A stretch of 64,000 nucleotides of DNA, from the NCBI RefSeq assembly GCF_051014445.1, contig NC_135134.1, forward strand, positions 7,531,672 through 7,595,671, written 5' to 3'. Source of the DNA: Colletes latitarsis (lineage: Eukaryota; Arthropoda; Insecta; Hymenoptera; Colletidae). Below are positions 26,134 to 38,221 of the stretch, in pieces. Positions within the stretch are counted from its first letter, which is position 1. Every line of letters starts with the position of its first letter. The position numbers and the translations under genes were made by a program. Below the pieces are notes generated by a model. The model was not told the origin of the DNA. It saw nothing but the letters and a program-made list of their open reading frames with translations, and made no database searches.

Positions 26134-28013
26134 TAATTAATGGCCGCGCCAGCCTCCTCCCGGCCGTCCGTCCCCGTAGCACCGTCCACCTCCATGGAGG
26201 ACGATGCCACCGCCCTCGGCACCGGAGCCGGTGCAGCCCGCCTCTTCCTCTCCTTCCGGGAGGGGGGGGGGGAGCACTTCTTGCTCCCCACCCTGTGATC
26301 GGCTGGCCTCCCCATGTCCGCACACAGCGGGCAGTGGGGGGCCGCCGAGCACTGGCTCGCACGGTGCTCTTTGGCACCGCAGCGGTAACACTGACCGCTG
26401 CGGTCCACCGGCGAGGTGCACCACTGCCTCACGTGCCCCAATTCGAGGCAGCGGTGACACTGGAGCGGGCGCGGCGCGAGGATTTCCACTCGCGCCGAAA
26501 CCCACCCCACCAACACCCTCCCGGATTCCGCCACCTTACGGGCGGCGGAGAGGGGGCACCGGGCCCACACCGACCCGAGGCCGGAGGGCGACCTGCGGAT
26601 CTCTCCGATCCGCAGGTCCTCCACAGGACAGTCCCCCGCCCTCGCAAGGGCACGGGACACATCCTGTGCGCTGACCGAGTCGTCCAGCCCACAAACGCGC
26701 ATCTCCGTGCGCTTCGTGGGCCGGGCGACCCGGACACCTCGCTCGCCCAGCTGCTCCCGGAGCCTCTGGGCGAGACGATCCGCCTTCGCGCCGCCTTCTG
26801 CACCGGGGATCTCCAGCAAGAGACCCCCGGTCACGGCCCTCTTCGCCCTCACGGAGGCGATGCCCAGCTCTTCCAGGGAGATATTCTCCCTGGCGAGCCG
26901 CATCGCCTCCGCGAGGGTCAGGTCGCCCCCCTGCGCAACGGTCAGCGTCACCGCTGCCGTTTTTGGGGGACGACCTGGTCGTGCCTTCCCGACCTTCGCG
27001 GCCTTTACCTTGGCCGCCGGCGGCGGAGGCGGAGGCTGCGGTTGCGAGGACTTCCTCGCCGCCCGCTTCGCCTTCCGCCCCACCACCTCACTCCACGCCA
27101 CCCCCCCTTGGGAGGGTGCCGTGGAGGACGCGACCACCGCGACCACGGGTACACCACCCCCCTTGGGGGTCGCGACCCGGGGCCCTGGTGCCGCAACGCT
27201 GGGCGGAGCCTTCACTCCGCCCTTCTTTGCCTTCCCCGACTGTACCGGAACAGGTCGGGGAGGCACCGCCTTCCTGCTGACCGCTCTTCCGGCGAGGAGC
27301 TCCTCCCGGAAGGCGGCCAGCTTGCCATCAATCATGTCCCCAATCCTCCTCAGAAGATCGTCTTCTGAGGAGGACGGGGACTTCTTCACGGGCGGAGTGC
27401 GGGTGGAGGGGCCCGCGGTGCCCCGCACCACTGCCGCCGCACTCCGCTTATTTACCTCCGCCGAGGGACGCGGCGCTGGAGGAGGAGGGAGGATGGGAGG
27501 GAGGGCCGCGCTGTTCCACAGCGCCTCTGCCCTCCTCCTCCCCTGTCGCTCCTCCTCCAACAGGAGCTGCAGACGGGCGTTTCGCCCTCTGAGCTCCCGC
27601 GCCGCCTCCCTCATTTCCTCCGCCGCGGCCTTCAGGGCCTCCGCGCCACCGCTTTTCTGCCCCTTAAAGGCGCAGGCAGCGGCGACTTTCTCCACCCGCC
27701 TCAGGGACGAGGAGATCCTCTCCGATATCTCCTCGGTCACCTCGTCCCTGAGGCAACTCAGCCTCACCGACGGGCTCATCGCCCCGCCCACCTCGACGAC
27801 GGCCTGCCCCGTCCTCTTCCTCTTAGAGCCTATGAGGCTCCTGGTGGAGGAGAAGGACGAGACTGACGCAGTCTCGTCGTCCTCCTCCACCTTCCACGAA
27901 GCCGGGCCAGGCGCTGGAGGCGGCGCGAGCGCCGTCACTCCAGTCCCAACACCGCCTTCGTCCTCCCCCTCTGACTTACCCCGTCCCATCCCCGTTTTAA
28001 TATTGAACTCCAT
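26133..28013 (-). CDS. ORF1, Gag-like nucleic-acid-binding protein with zinc knuckles, copy 1 (intact, 626 aa)
   Basis: I start at the ATG at 28013-28011 (MEFNIKTGMG). The frame stays open upstream, but only with non-ATG codons. In order: an acidic, Ser-rich N-terminus with a KRKR basic patch that could be a nuclear signal; a likely coiled coil (about residues 95-170) rich in Glu, Arg, Leu and Ala; a long Pro/Ala/Lys-rich linker; a conserved domain around RVCGLDDS; then three zinc knuckles near the C-terminus. The first two are classical CX2CX4HX4C (CHRC and CYRC); the third is CPLC followed by a longer-spaced H and C. This is the usual ORF1 plan of R1-clade elements, which binds the element RNA. 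The tail after the knuckles depends on an 11-C run. Stop and ORF2 start overlap as TAATG. Confidence 0.93.
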   Translation of the reverse strand: MEFNIKTGMGRGKSEGEDEGGVGTGVTALAPPPAPGPASWKVEEDDETASVSSFSSTRSLIGSKRKRTGQAVVEVGGAMSPSVRLSCLRDEVTEEISERISSSLRRVEKVAAACAFKGQKSGGAEALKAAAEEMREAARELRGRNARLQLLLEEERQGRRRAEALWNSAALPPILPPPPAPRPSAEVNKRSAAAVVRGTAGPSTRTPPVKKSPSSSEDDLLRRIGDMIDGKLAAFREELLAGRAVSRKAVPPRPVPVQSGKAKKGGVKAPPSVAAPGPRVATPKGGGVPVVAVVASSTAPSQGGVAWSEVVGRKAKRAARKSSQPQPPPPPPAAKVKAAKVGKARPGRPPKTAAVTLTVAQGGDLTLAEAMRLARENISLEELGIASVRAKRAVTGGLLLEIPGAEGGAKADRLAQRLREQLGERGVRVARPTKRTEMRVCGLDDSVSAQDVSRALARAGDCPVEDLRIGEIRRSPSGLGSVWARCPLSAARKVAESGRVLVGWVSARVEILAPRPLQCHRCLELGHVRQWCTSPVDRSGQCYRCGAKEHRASQCSAAPHCPLCADMGRPADHRVGSKKCSPPPSRKERKRRAAPAPVPRAVASSSMEVDGATGTDGREEAGAAIN

Positions 28014-28399
28014 AACATTTCCACGAGCAGGTCGGAAGAAAAGGTCCGCCCGGGCAGAGCCGCCTTGCCCGGGTAAGCCTATATACTCCGGGGGTTCAGC
28101 AGGTTCCCCGGAGGTGGTCGCTTGGGATTGGGCCTTCTCCCCCAACCATGCATCCCATTGCCGCGCACCATAGCTTAGGATTGGAGGGCGATTTTATAGA
28201 GTCGCCATACTCGTGGCCCAGGCGGTTAAGCCAAGACCCCCGTTCCTCCTGCCGTCACGTACCATTCACAAAACCAATAGGGAATTGTGAATGGGTCGTT
28301 GTGACGACCAACAGGAGGCTTACGGTGTGTGTATGACTCGGGTACCCCGGGTTCGTTAAGCACGTACTGCAGCTGAAAGGCTGGCAGCCCCTGAGGGTG
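28014..28399 (-). other. 5' UTR of retrotransposon copy 1
   Basis: About 386 nt upstream of ORF1, beginning with a CCCTCAGGGG hairpin. The branched fold at 28240-28325 (outer arms CCGT with ACGG and CCTCCTG with CAGGAGG) is identical to that in copies 2 and 3. Nothing in it looks coding. An internal promoter would be expected for a full-length R1-clade element, but I see no diagnostic core element. Confidence 0.75.
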
Positions 28400-28410
28400 C
28401 AGGGTCATAC
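28400..28410. repeat. Target-site duplication, right of retrotransposon copy 1
   Basis: CAGGGTCATAC matches 22430-22440. The satellite continues in phase with TTTCGCATTTTT, so the insertion did not disturb the monomer register. Confidence 0.85.
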
Positions 28411-31400
28411 TTTCGCATTTTTAACATACTTGTTGAACAGATCCTCGGTTTTTCTGGTTTGCATCACGTAGTAATGTGGTGCCACACTGAAACAGTCCAT
28501 TAAGCCTGGTTTCGATGAATATTTTGGATGATAACGCATGTTATGTCTAGGTTAGGCCTGGGATTTGCCCTCATCAGACACATACTTTCGCATTCTCCAC
28601 ATACTTGTCGAACAGATCCTGGGCTTTTTCTGGTTTGGATCACGTAGTAATGTGGTACCACACTGAAACATTCAATTGAATCTGGTCTTGATAAATATTT
28701 TAGAGGATAACGCATGTTAGGTCAGGGTTAGGTCTAGGATTTGCCCTCATCAGGCTCGTACTTTCGCATATTTCTCATACTTGATGGCCAGATTCTGGGC
28801 TTTTTCTGGTTTGGATCACGTAGTAATGTGGTACCACACTGAAACTGTCCATTAAACCTGGTTTCGATCAATATTTTAGAGGATAACGCATGTTATGTCT
28901 GGGATAGGTCTGGGATTTGCCCTCATCAGGCTCATAGTTTCGCGTTTTTCACATACTTGTTGGACAGATTCTGGGTTTTTTCTGGTTTGGATCACGTAGT
29001 AATGTGGTACCACTCTCAAACAGCCCATTAAGCCTGGTTTCGATCAATATTTTACAGAATAACGCATGTTAGGTCTTGCTTAGGTCTGGGATTTGCTCTC
29101 ATCAGGCTCGTACTTTCGCATATTTATCATAGTTGATGGCCAGATTCTGGGCTTTTTCTGGTTTGGATCACGTAGTAATGTGGTACCACACTGAAACAGT
29201 CGATTAAAACAGGTTTCGGTGAATATTTTAGATGATATCGCAAGTTATGTCTGGGATAGGTCTGGGATTTGCCCTCGTCAGGCTCATACTTTCGCATTCT
29301 TCACATACATGTAGAGCGGATCCTGTGTTTTTTCTGGTTTGGATCACGTAGTAATGTGGTACCACACTGAAACAGTCGATTAAAACAGGTTTCGGTGAAT
29401 ATTTTAGAGGATAACGCATGTTATGTCTAGGTAAGTCCAGGGATTTGCCCTGATCAGACACATACCTTCGCATTCTCCACATACTTCTTGAACAGATCCT
29501 GGGTTTTTTCTGGTTTGGATCACGTAGTAATGTGGTACCACACTGAAACATTCAATTAAATCTGGTCTTGATAAATATTTTAGAGGATAACGCATGTTAG
29601 GTCAGGGTTAGGTCTAGGATTTGCCCTCAGCGGGCTCATACTTTCGCATATTTCTCATACTTGATGGCTAGAACCTGGGCTTTTTTCTGGATTGGATCAC
29701 GTAGTAATGTGGTATCACACTGAAACAGTCGATTAAACCTGGTTTCGATCAATAATTTTGAGGATAACGCATGTTATGTCTAGGTTATGCCTGGGAGTTT
29801 CCCACATCAGACACATACTTTCGCATTCTTCACATACTTATTGAACGGATCCTGGGTTTATTCTGGTTTGGATCACGTAGCAATGTGGTACCACACTGAA
29901 ACAGTCGATTAAACCTGGTCTTGATAAATATTTTAGAGGATAACGCATGTTAGGTCTGGGTTAGGTCTATGATTTGCCCCAATCAGGCTGATACTTTCGC
30001 ATATTTCTCATACTTCATGACTAGATCCTGGGCTTTTTCTGGATTGGATCACGTAGTAATGTGGTACCACACTGAAACGGTAAATTAAACCTGGTTTCGA
30101 TCAATAATTTTGAGGGTAACACATGTTAGGTCTACGTTAGGCCTGGGATTTTCCCTCATCAGACACATAATTTCGCATTCTTCACATACATGTAGAACGG
30201 ATCCTGGGTTTTTTCTGGTTTGGATCACGTAGTAATGTGGTACCACACTGAAAAAGTCCATTAAACCTGGCTTCGATGAATATTTTAGAGAATAACTCAT
30301 GTTAGGCCTAGGTTAGGTCCGGGATTTGCCCTCATCAGGGTCATATTTTCGCATTTTTCACATACTTGTTGAACAGATCCCTTGCTTTTTCTGGTTTGGA
30401 TCACGTAGTAATGTAGTACCACACTGAAACTGTCTATTAAACCTGGTTTCGATGAATATTTTAGAGGATAACGCATGTTATGTCTGGGATAGGTCTGGGA
30501 TTTGCCCTCATCAGGCTCATAGTTTCGCGTTTTTCACATACTTGTTGAACAGATCCTGGGTTTTTTCTGGTTTGGATCACGTAGTAATGTGATGCCACAC
30601 TGAAACATTCAATTAAATCTGGTCTTGATAAATATTTTAGAGGATAACGCATGTTAGGTCAGGGTTAGGTCTAGGATTTGCCCTCAGCGGGCTCATACTT
30701 TCGCATATTTCTCATACTTGATGGCTAGAACCTGGGCTTTTTCTGGATTGGATCACGTAGTAGTGTGGTATCAAACTGAAACATTCAATTAAACCTAGTT
30801 TCGATGAATATTTTACAGGATAACGCATGTTATGTCTAGGTTAGACCTGGGATTTGCCCTCATCAGGGCCATATTTTCGCATTGTTCACATACTTGTTGA
30901 ACAGATGCCAGGCATCTTCTGGTTTCGATCACGTAGTAATGTGGTACCACACTGAAACAGTCCATTAAATCTGGTTTCGATCAATATTTTAGAGGACAAC
31001 GCATGTTAGGTCTGGGATAGGTCTGGGATTTCCCCTCATCAGGGTCATACTTTCGCATTTTTAACATACTTGCTGAACGGATCCTCGGTGTTTCTGGTTT
31101 GGATCACGTAGTAATGTGGTGCCACACTGAAACAGTCCATTAAACCTAGTTTCGATAAATAGTTTAGAGGATAACGCATGTTAGGTCTAGATTAGGCCTG
31201 GGATTTGCCCTCATCAGGGTCATATTTTCGCATTGTTCACATACTTGTTGAACAGATGCCAGGCTTTTTCTGGTTTGGATCACGTAGTAATGTGGTACCA
31301 CACTGAAACTGTCCATTAAACCTGGTTTCGATCAATATTTTAGAGGATAACGCATGTTATGTCTAGGTTATGCCTGGGAGTTTCCCTCATCAGGGCCATA

Positions 31401-34400
31401 TTTTCGCATTGTTCACATCCTTGTTGAACAGATGCCTGGCTTCTTCTGGTTTAGATCACGTAGTAATGTGATACCACACTGAAACAGTCCATTAAATCTG
31501 GTTTCGATCAATAATTTTGAGCGTAACACATGTTAGGTCTAGGTTAGGCCTGGGATTTGCCCTCATCAGACACATACTTTCGCATTCTCCACATACTTGT
31601 TGAACAGATCCTGCGCTTTTTCTGGTTTGGATCACGTAGTAATGTGGTACCACACTGAAACATTCAATTGAATCTGGTCTTGATAAATATTTTAGAGGAT
31701 AACGCATGTTAGGTCTGGGCTAGGTCTAGGATTTGCCCTCATCAGGCTCGTACTTTCGCATATTTCTCATACTTGATGGCCAGATTCTGGGCTTTTTCTG
31801 GTTTGGATCACGTAGTAATGTGGTACCACACAGAAACTGTCCATTAAACCTGGTTTCGATCAATATTTTACAGAATAACGCATGTTAGGTCTTGCTTAGG
31901 TCTGGGATTTGCTCTCATCAGGCTCGTACTTTCGCATATTTATCATAGTTGATGGCCAGATTCTGGGCTTTTTCTGGTTTGGATCACGTAGTAATGTGGT
32001 ACCACACTGAAACAGTCGATTAAAACAGGTTTCGGTGAATATTTTAGAGGATAACGCATATTATGTCTGGGATAGGTCTGGGATTTCCCCTCATCAGGCT
32101 CAAAGTTTCGCGTTTTTCACATACTTGTTGAACAGATTCTGGCCTTTTTCTGGTTTGCATCCCGTAGTAATGTGGTACCACACCGAAACAGTCCATTAAA
32201 CCTGGTTTGGATGAATATTTTAGAGGATAACGCATGTTATGTCTAGGTAAGGCCAGGGATTTGCCCTGATCAGACAAATACCTTCGCATTCTCCACATAC
32301 TTCTTGAACAGATCCTGGGTTTTTTCTGGTTTGGATCACGTAGTAATGTGGTACCACACTGAAACATTCAATTAAATCTGGTCTTGATAAATATTTTAGA
32401 GGATAACGCATGTTAGGTCAGGGTTAGGTCTAGGATTTGCCCTCAGCGGGCTCATACTTTCGCATATTTCTCATACTTGATGGCTAGAACCTGGGCTTTT
32501 TTCTGGATTGGATCACGTAGTAATGTGGTATCACACTGAAACAGTCGATTAAACCTGGTTTCGATCAATAATTTTGAGGATAACGCATGTTATGTCTAGG
32601 TTATGCCTGGGAGTTTCCCACATCAGACACATACTTTCGCATTCTTCACATACTTGTTGAACGGATCCTGGGTTTATTCTGGTTTGGATCACGTAGCAAT
32701 GTGGTACCACACTGAAACAGTCGATTAAACCTGGTCTTGATAAATATTTTAGAGGATAACGCATGTTAGGTCTGGGTTAGGTCTATGATTTGCCCCAATC
32801 AGGCTGATACTTTCGCATATTTCTCATACTTCATGACTAGATCCTGGGCTTTTTCTGGATTGGATCACGTAGTAATGTGGTACCACACTGAAACGGTAAA
32901 TTAAACCTGGTTTCGATCAATAATTTTGAGGGTAACACATGTTAGGTCTACGTTAGGCCTGGGATTTTCCCTCATCAGACACATAATTTCGCATTCTTCA
33001 CATACATGTAGAACGGATCCTGGGTTTTTTCTGGTTTGGATCACGTAGTAATGTGGTACCACACTGAAAAAGTCCATTAAACCTGGCTTCGAGGAATATT
33101 TTAGAGAATAACTCATGTTAGGCCTAGGTTAGGTCCGGGATTTGCCCTCATCAGGGTCATATTTTCGCATTTTTCACATACTTGTTGAACAGATCCCTTG
33201 CTTTTTCTGGTTTGGATCACGTAGTAATGTAGTACCACACTGAAACTGTCTATTAAACCTGGTTTCGATGAATATTTTAGAGGATAACGCATGTTATGTC
33301 TGGGATAGGTCTGGGATTTGCCCTCATCAGGCTCATAGTTTCGCGTTTTTCACATACTTGTTGAACGGATCCTGGGTTTTTTCTGGTTTGGATCACGTAG
33401 TAATGTGATGCCACACTGAAACAGTCCATTAAACCTAGTTTCGATAAATAGTTTAGAGGATAACGCATGTTAGGTCTAGATTAGGCCTGGGATTTGCCCT
33501 CATCAGGGTCTTATTTTCGCATTGTTCACATACTTGTTGAACAGATGCCAGGCTTCTTCCGGTTTCGATCACGTAGTAATGTGGTACCACACTGAAACAG
33601 TCCATTAAACCTGGTTTCGATGAATATTTTAGAGAATAGCTCAAGTTAGGTCTAGGTTAGGTCTGGGATTTGCTCCCATCCGGCTCGTACTTTCGCATAT
33701 TTCTCATACTTGATGGCCAGATTCCGGGCTTCTTCTGGTTGGATCACGTAGTAATGTGGTACCACTCTGAGACTGTCCATTAAACCTGGTTTCGATCAAT
33801 ATTTTAGAGGATAACGCATGTTATGTCTAGGATAGGCCTGGGAGTTTCCCTCATCAGACACATACTTTCGCATTCTTCACATACTTTTGGAACGGATCCT
33901 GTGTTTTTTCTGGTTTGCATCACGTAGCAATGTGGTACCACACTGAAACAGTCGATTAAACCTGGTCTTGATAAATATTTTAGAGGATAACGCATGTTAG
34001 GTCTGGGTTAGGTCTAGGATTTGCCACAATCAGGCTCATAATTTCGCATGTTTCTCATACTTCATGGCTAGATCCTGGGCTTTTTCTGGATTGGACCACG
34101 TAGTAATGTGGTACCACACTGAAACGGTAAATTAAACCTGGTTTCGATCAATATTTTAGAGGATAACGCAAGTTAGGTCTGGGATAGGTCCGGGATTTGC
34201 CCTCAACAGACACATAATTTCGCATTCTTCACATACATGTAGAACAGATCCCTTGCTTTTTCTGGTTTGGATCACGTAGTAATGTAGTACCACACTGAAA
34301 CTGTCCATTAAACCTGGTTTCGATCAATATTTTAGAGGATAACGCATGTTATGTCTGGGATAGGTCTGGGATTTGCCCTCATCAGGCTCATAGTTTCGCG

Positions 34401-36015
34401 TTTTTCACATACTTGTTGAACAGATTCTGGGTTTTTTCTGGTTTGGATCACGTAGTAATGTGGCACCACACTGAAAAAGTCCATTAAACGTGGCTTCGAT
34501 GAATATTTTAGAGAATAACTCATGTTAGGTCTAGGTTAGGTCCGTGATTTGCCCTCATCAGGGTCATATTTTCGCATTTTTCACTTACTTGTTGAACAGA
34601 TCCCTGGCTTCTTCTGGTTTGGATCACGTAGTAATGTGGTACCACACTGAAACAGCCCATTAAATCTGGTTTCGACCAATATTTTAGAGGACAACGCATG
34701 TTAGGTCTGGGATAGGTCTGGGATTTGCCCTCATCAGGGACATACTTTCGCATTTTTAACATACTTGTTGATCAGTTCCTCGGTTTTTCTGGTTTGGATC
34801 ACGTAGTAATGTGGTACCACACTGAAACAGTCCATTAAACCTAGTTTCGATCAATATTTTAGAGGATAACGCATGTTAGGTCTAGATTAGGCCTGGGATT
34901 TGCCCCCATCAGGGTCATACATTCGCGTTTTTCACATACTTGTTGAACAGATCCCTGGCTTATTCTGGTTTGGATCATGTACTAATGTGGTACCACACTG
35001 AAACTGTCCACTAAACCTGGTTTCGATCAATATTCTAGAGGATAACGCATGTTATGTCTAGGTTATGCCTGGGAGTTTCCCTCATCAGACACATACTTTC
35101 GCATTCTTCACATACTTGTTGAACGGATCCTGGGTTTATTCTGGTTTGGATCACGTAGCAATGTGGTACCACACTGAAACAGTCGATTAAACCTGGTCTT
35201 GATAAATATTTTAGAGGATAACGCATGTTAGGTCTACGTTAGGCCTGGGATTTTCCCTCATCAGACACATAATTTCGCATTCTTCACATACATGTAGAAC
35301 GGATCCTGGTTTTTTTCTGGTTTGGATCACGTAGTAATGTGGTACCACACTGAAAAAGTCCATTAAACCTGGCTTCGATGAATATGTTAGAGAATAACTT
35401 ATGTTAGGCCTAGGTTAGGTCCGGGATTTGCCCTCATCAGGGTCATATTTTCGCATTTTTCACATACTTGTTGAACAGATCCCTTGCTTTTTCTGGTTTG
35501 GATCACGTAGTAATGTGGTACCACACTGAAGCAGTCCATTCAACCAGGTTAGGATGAATATTTTAGAGGATAGAGCATGTTATGTCTAGGTTAGACCTGG
35601 GATTTGCCCTCATCAGGGCCATATTTTCGCATTGTTCACATACTTGTTGAACAGATGCCAGGCTTCTTCTGGTTTCGATCACGTAGTAATGTGGTACCAC
35701 ACTGAAACAGTCCATTAAATCTGGTTTCGATCAATATTTTAGAGGACAACGCATGTTAGGTCTGGGATAGGTCTGGCATTTCCCCTCATCAGGGTCATAC
35801 TTTCGCATTTTTAACATACTTGTTGAACGGATCCTCGGTTTTTCTGGTTTGGATCACGTCGTAATGTGGTGCCACACTGAAACAGTCCATTAAACCTAGT
35901 TTCGATAAATAGTTTAGAGGATAACGCATGTTAGGTCTAGATTAGGCCTGGGATTTGCCCTCATCAGGGTCATATTTTCGCATTGTTCACATACTTGTTG
36001 AACAGATGCCAGGCT
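28411..36015. repeat. Satellite DNA array, subfamily A (block 2)
   Basis: A continuation of the 176-bp array of block 1 with the same subfamily markers, though many monomers here are private to this block (for example TCGATTAAAACAGGTTTCGG and the ATGATATCGCAAG form). It ends abruptly near 36016. No gene is visible; the 60-107-codon minus-strand open frames are repeat by-products. Confidence 0.96.
29040..33421. repeat. Higher-order repeat, 2816-bp offset (16 monomers)
   Basis: 29040-30605 matches about 31856-33421 at a constant offset of 2816 bp, exactly 16 monomers. One internal monomer (about 29230-29400 against 32046-32216) has been replaced by a different variant in one copy. That looks like conversion or exchange after the duplication. 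Confidence 0.78.
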
Positions 36016-36030
36016 TAATGTGGTACCACA
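36010..36030. other. Junction between satellite subfamilies A and B with a truncated monomer
   Basis: The last A monomer runs to CAGATGCCAGGCTT and then jumps to AATGTGGTACCACACTG. The roughly 22 bp that normally lie between (the CTTCTGGTTTCGATCACGTAGT part) are missing. From here on the monomers carry subfamily B markers. Orientation does not change. Confidence 0.8.
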
Positions 36031-38221
36031 CTGAAATATAATTACAAAATCCTGGTGCCGATTAATATTTTAGAGGAGAACGACGGTTATGTCTGGGAGA
36101 GTCCTGGTATTTGCAATCATCTGGCTCATACATTCGTATTTTTCGCATACTTGAATGGCCAGATCCTGGGTTTTGTTCTGGTTAGGATCACGTATTAATG
36201 TGGTACCGCACTGAAATAGTCAATAAAACCTGGTTCCGATTAATATTTCAGAAGATAACGCCGGTTATGTCTGGGTTAGTTCTGGTATTTGCAATCATCT
36301 GGCTCATACTTTCGTATTTTTTGCTTACTGGTTGGTCATATCCTGGGTTTTTTTCTGGTTACGATCACGAATTAAAGAGGTGCTACACAGAAATAGTCAA
36401 TTCCACCTGGATTCGATCAATATTTTAGAGGATAACACCGGTTGTGCCTGGTTTACGTCTGGTATTTGCAATCATCTGCCTCATACTTTCGCATTTTTCG
36501 CATACCTGTTGGCCAGACCGTGGGTTTTGTTCTGGTGAGGATCAGGTATTAATGTGGTACCACACTGAAATAATCAATAAAATCTGGTTCCGATTAATAT
36601 TTTAGAGGGGAACGCCGGTTATGCCTGGGTTAGGTCTGGTTTTTGGCATCATCTAGCTCATACTTTCTCATTTTTCGCTTACTTGAATGGCCAGATCCTG
36701 GGTTTTTTTCTCTTTAGGATCACGTATTTATGTGGTACCACAGTGAAACAGTCAATTAAACCTGGTTCCGATTAATATTTTCGAGGATAACGCCGGTTAT
36801 GTCTTGGTCAGTTGTGGTTTTTGCAATCATCTAACTCATACTTTCGTATTTTTCGCATACTTGAATGGCCAGATCCTGGGTTTTGTTCCCGTTAGGATCA
36901 CGTATTAATGTGGTATCACACTGAAATAGTCAATAAAACCTGGTTCCGATTAATATTTTAGAAGATGACGCCGGTTATGTCTGGGTTAGTTCTGGTATTT
37001 GCAATCATCTGCCCCATTCCTTCGCATTTTTCGCCTACTTGTTGGTCAGATCCTGGGCTTTTTCTGATTTGGATCACGTAGTAATGTGGTACCACACTGA
37101 AGCAGGCAAATACACCTGCTTCCGATTAATATTTTAGAAGATAACGCCGGTTATGTCTGGGTTAGTTCTGGTATTTGCAATCATCTGCCCCATTCCTTCG
37201 CATTTCTCGCCTAATTGTTGGTCAGATCCTGGGCTTTTTCTGGTTTGGATCACGTAGTAAAGTGGTACTACACCGAAACATTCAATTAAGCCAGGTTGCG
37301 ATTAATATTTTAGAGCATAACGCCGGTTATGTCAGGGTTAGCTCTGGTATTTGCCATCATCTAGCACATACTTTCGCATTTTTCGCTTATTTGAATGGCC
37401 AGATCCTGGGTTTTTTTCTCTTTAGGTTCAAGTATTTATGTGGTACCACAGTGAAACAGTCAATTAAACCTGGTTCCGATTAATATTTTAGAGGATAACG
37501 CCGGTTATGTCTTGGTTAGTTGTCGTTTTTGCAATCATCTAGCTCATACTTTCATATTTTTCGCATACTTGAATGGCCAGATCCTGGGTTTTGTTCTCGT
37601 TTGGATCACGTATTAATGTGGTATCACACTGAAATAGTCAATAAAACCTGGTTCCGATTAATATTTTAGAAGATAACGCCGGTTACGTCTGGGTTAGTTC
37701 TGGTATTTGCAATCATCTGCCCCATTCCTTCGCATTTTTCGCCTACTTGTTGGTCAGATCCTGGGCTTTTTCTGGTTTGGATCACGTAGTAAAGTGGTAC
37801 TACACCGAAACAGTCAATTAAACCAGGTTGCGATTAATATTTTAGAGCATAACGCCGGTTATGTCAGGGTTAGGTCTGGTATTTGCCATCATCTAGCTCA
37901 CACTTTCGCATTTTTCGCCTACTTGTTGGTCATATCCTGGGCTTTTTCTGGTTTGGATCACGTAGTAAAGTGGTACCACACCGAAACAGTCAATTAAACC
38001 AGGTTGCGATTAATATTTTAGAGCATAACGCCGGTTATGTCAGGGTAAGGCCTGGTATTTGCCATCATCTAGCTCAGACTTTCACATATTTCGCTTACTT
38101 GAATGGCCAGATCCTGGGGTTTTTTCTCTTTAGGATCACGTATTTATGTGGTACCACAGTGAAACAGTCAATTAAACCTGGTTCTGATTAATATTTTCGA
38201 GGATAACGGCGGTTATGTCTT
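36017..38221. repeat. Satellite DNA array, subfamily B (block 1)
   Basis: Monomers of 176-178 bp in the same orientation as subfamily A. They are distinguished by GGTTCCGATTAATATTTTAG, AACGCCGGTTATGTC, TGCAATCATCTAGCTC and the GCATACTTGAATGGCCAG block. A stretch near 36087-36540 recurs near 53888-54530. Open frames of 68-102 codons are repeat by-products. Confidence 0.96.
38217..38221. repeat. 5-bp target-site duplication (GTCTT), left of the solo LTR
   Basis: GTCTT ends the satellite here and is repeated at 39933-39937, where the satellite resumes as GTCTTGGTTAGG. The uninterrupted monomer elsewhere reads TATGTCTTGGTTAG, so exactly these five bases are duplicated. Confidence 0.75.

Larger units (their letters stand above)
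22441..28399 (-). mobile_element. R1-clade (SART/TRAS-like) non-LTR retrotransposon, copy 1, full length, minus strand
   Basis: A complete element of about 5.96 kb: 5' UTR, ORF1, ORF2, 3' UTR and poly(A), read on the minus strand. The poly(A) appears as T residues at 22441-22463, followed by one A and five more T. The 5' end begins CACCCTCAGGGGCTGCC. Target-site duplications flank it. It is far richer in GC than the satellite around it. Endonuclease, reverse transcriptase and zinc-knuckle motifs place it among APE-type elements of the R1 clade. By eye it is a few percent diverged from copies 2 and 3, with the greatest difference in the first ~60 codons of ORF1. It lies opposite to copies 2 and 3 relative to the satellite, but at nearly the same monomer position. 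Confidence 0.95.

Noticed and set aside
23992..26136. Long open frame of 714 codons antisense to ORF2, with similar ones opposite ORF1 (444-488 codons) in all copies
   Set aside because: GC-rich coding sequence has few stop codons on the other strand. The translations are Pro/Arg/His-rich with no recognisable domain, while the opposite frame has clear endonuclease, reverse transcriptase and zinc-knuckle motifs.
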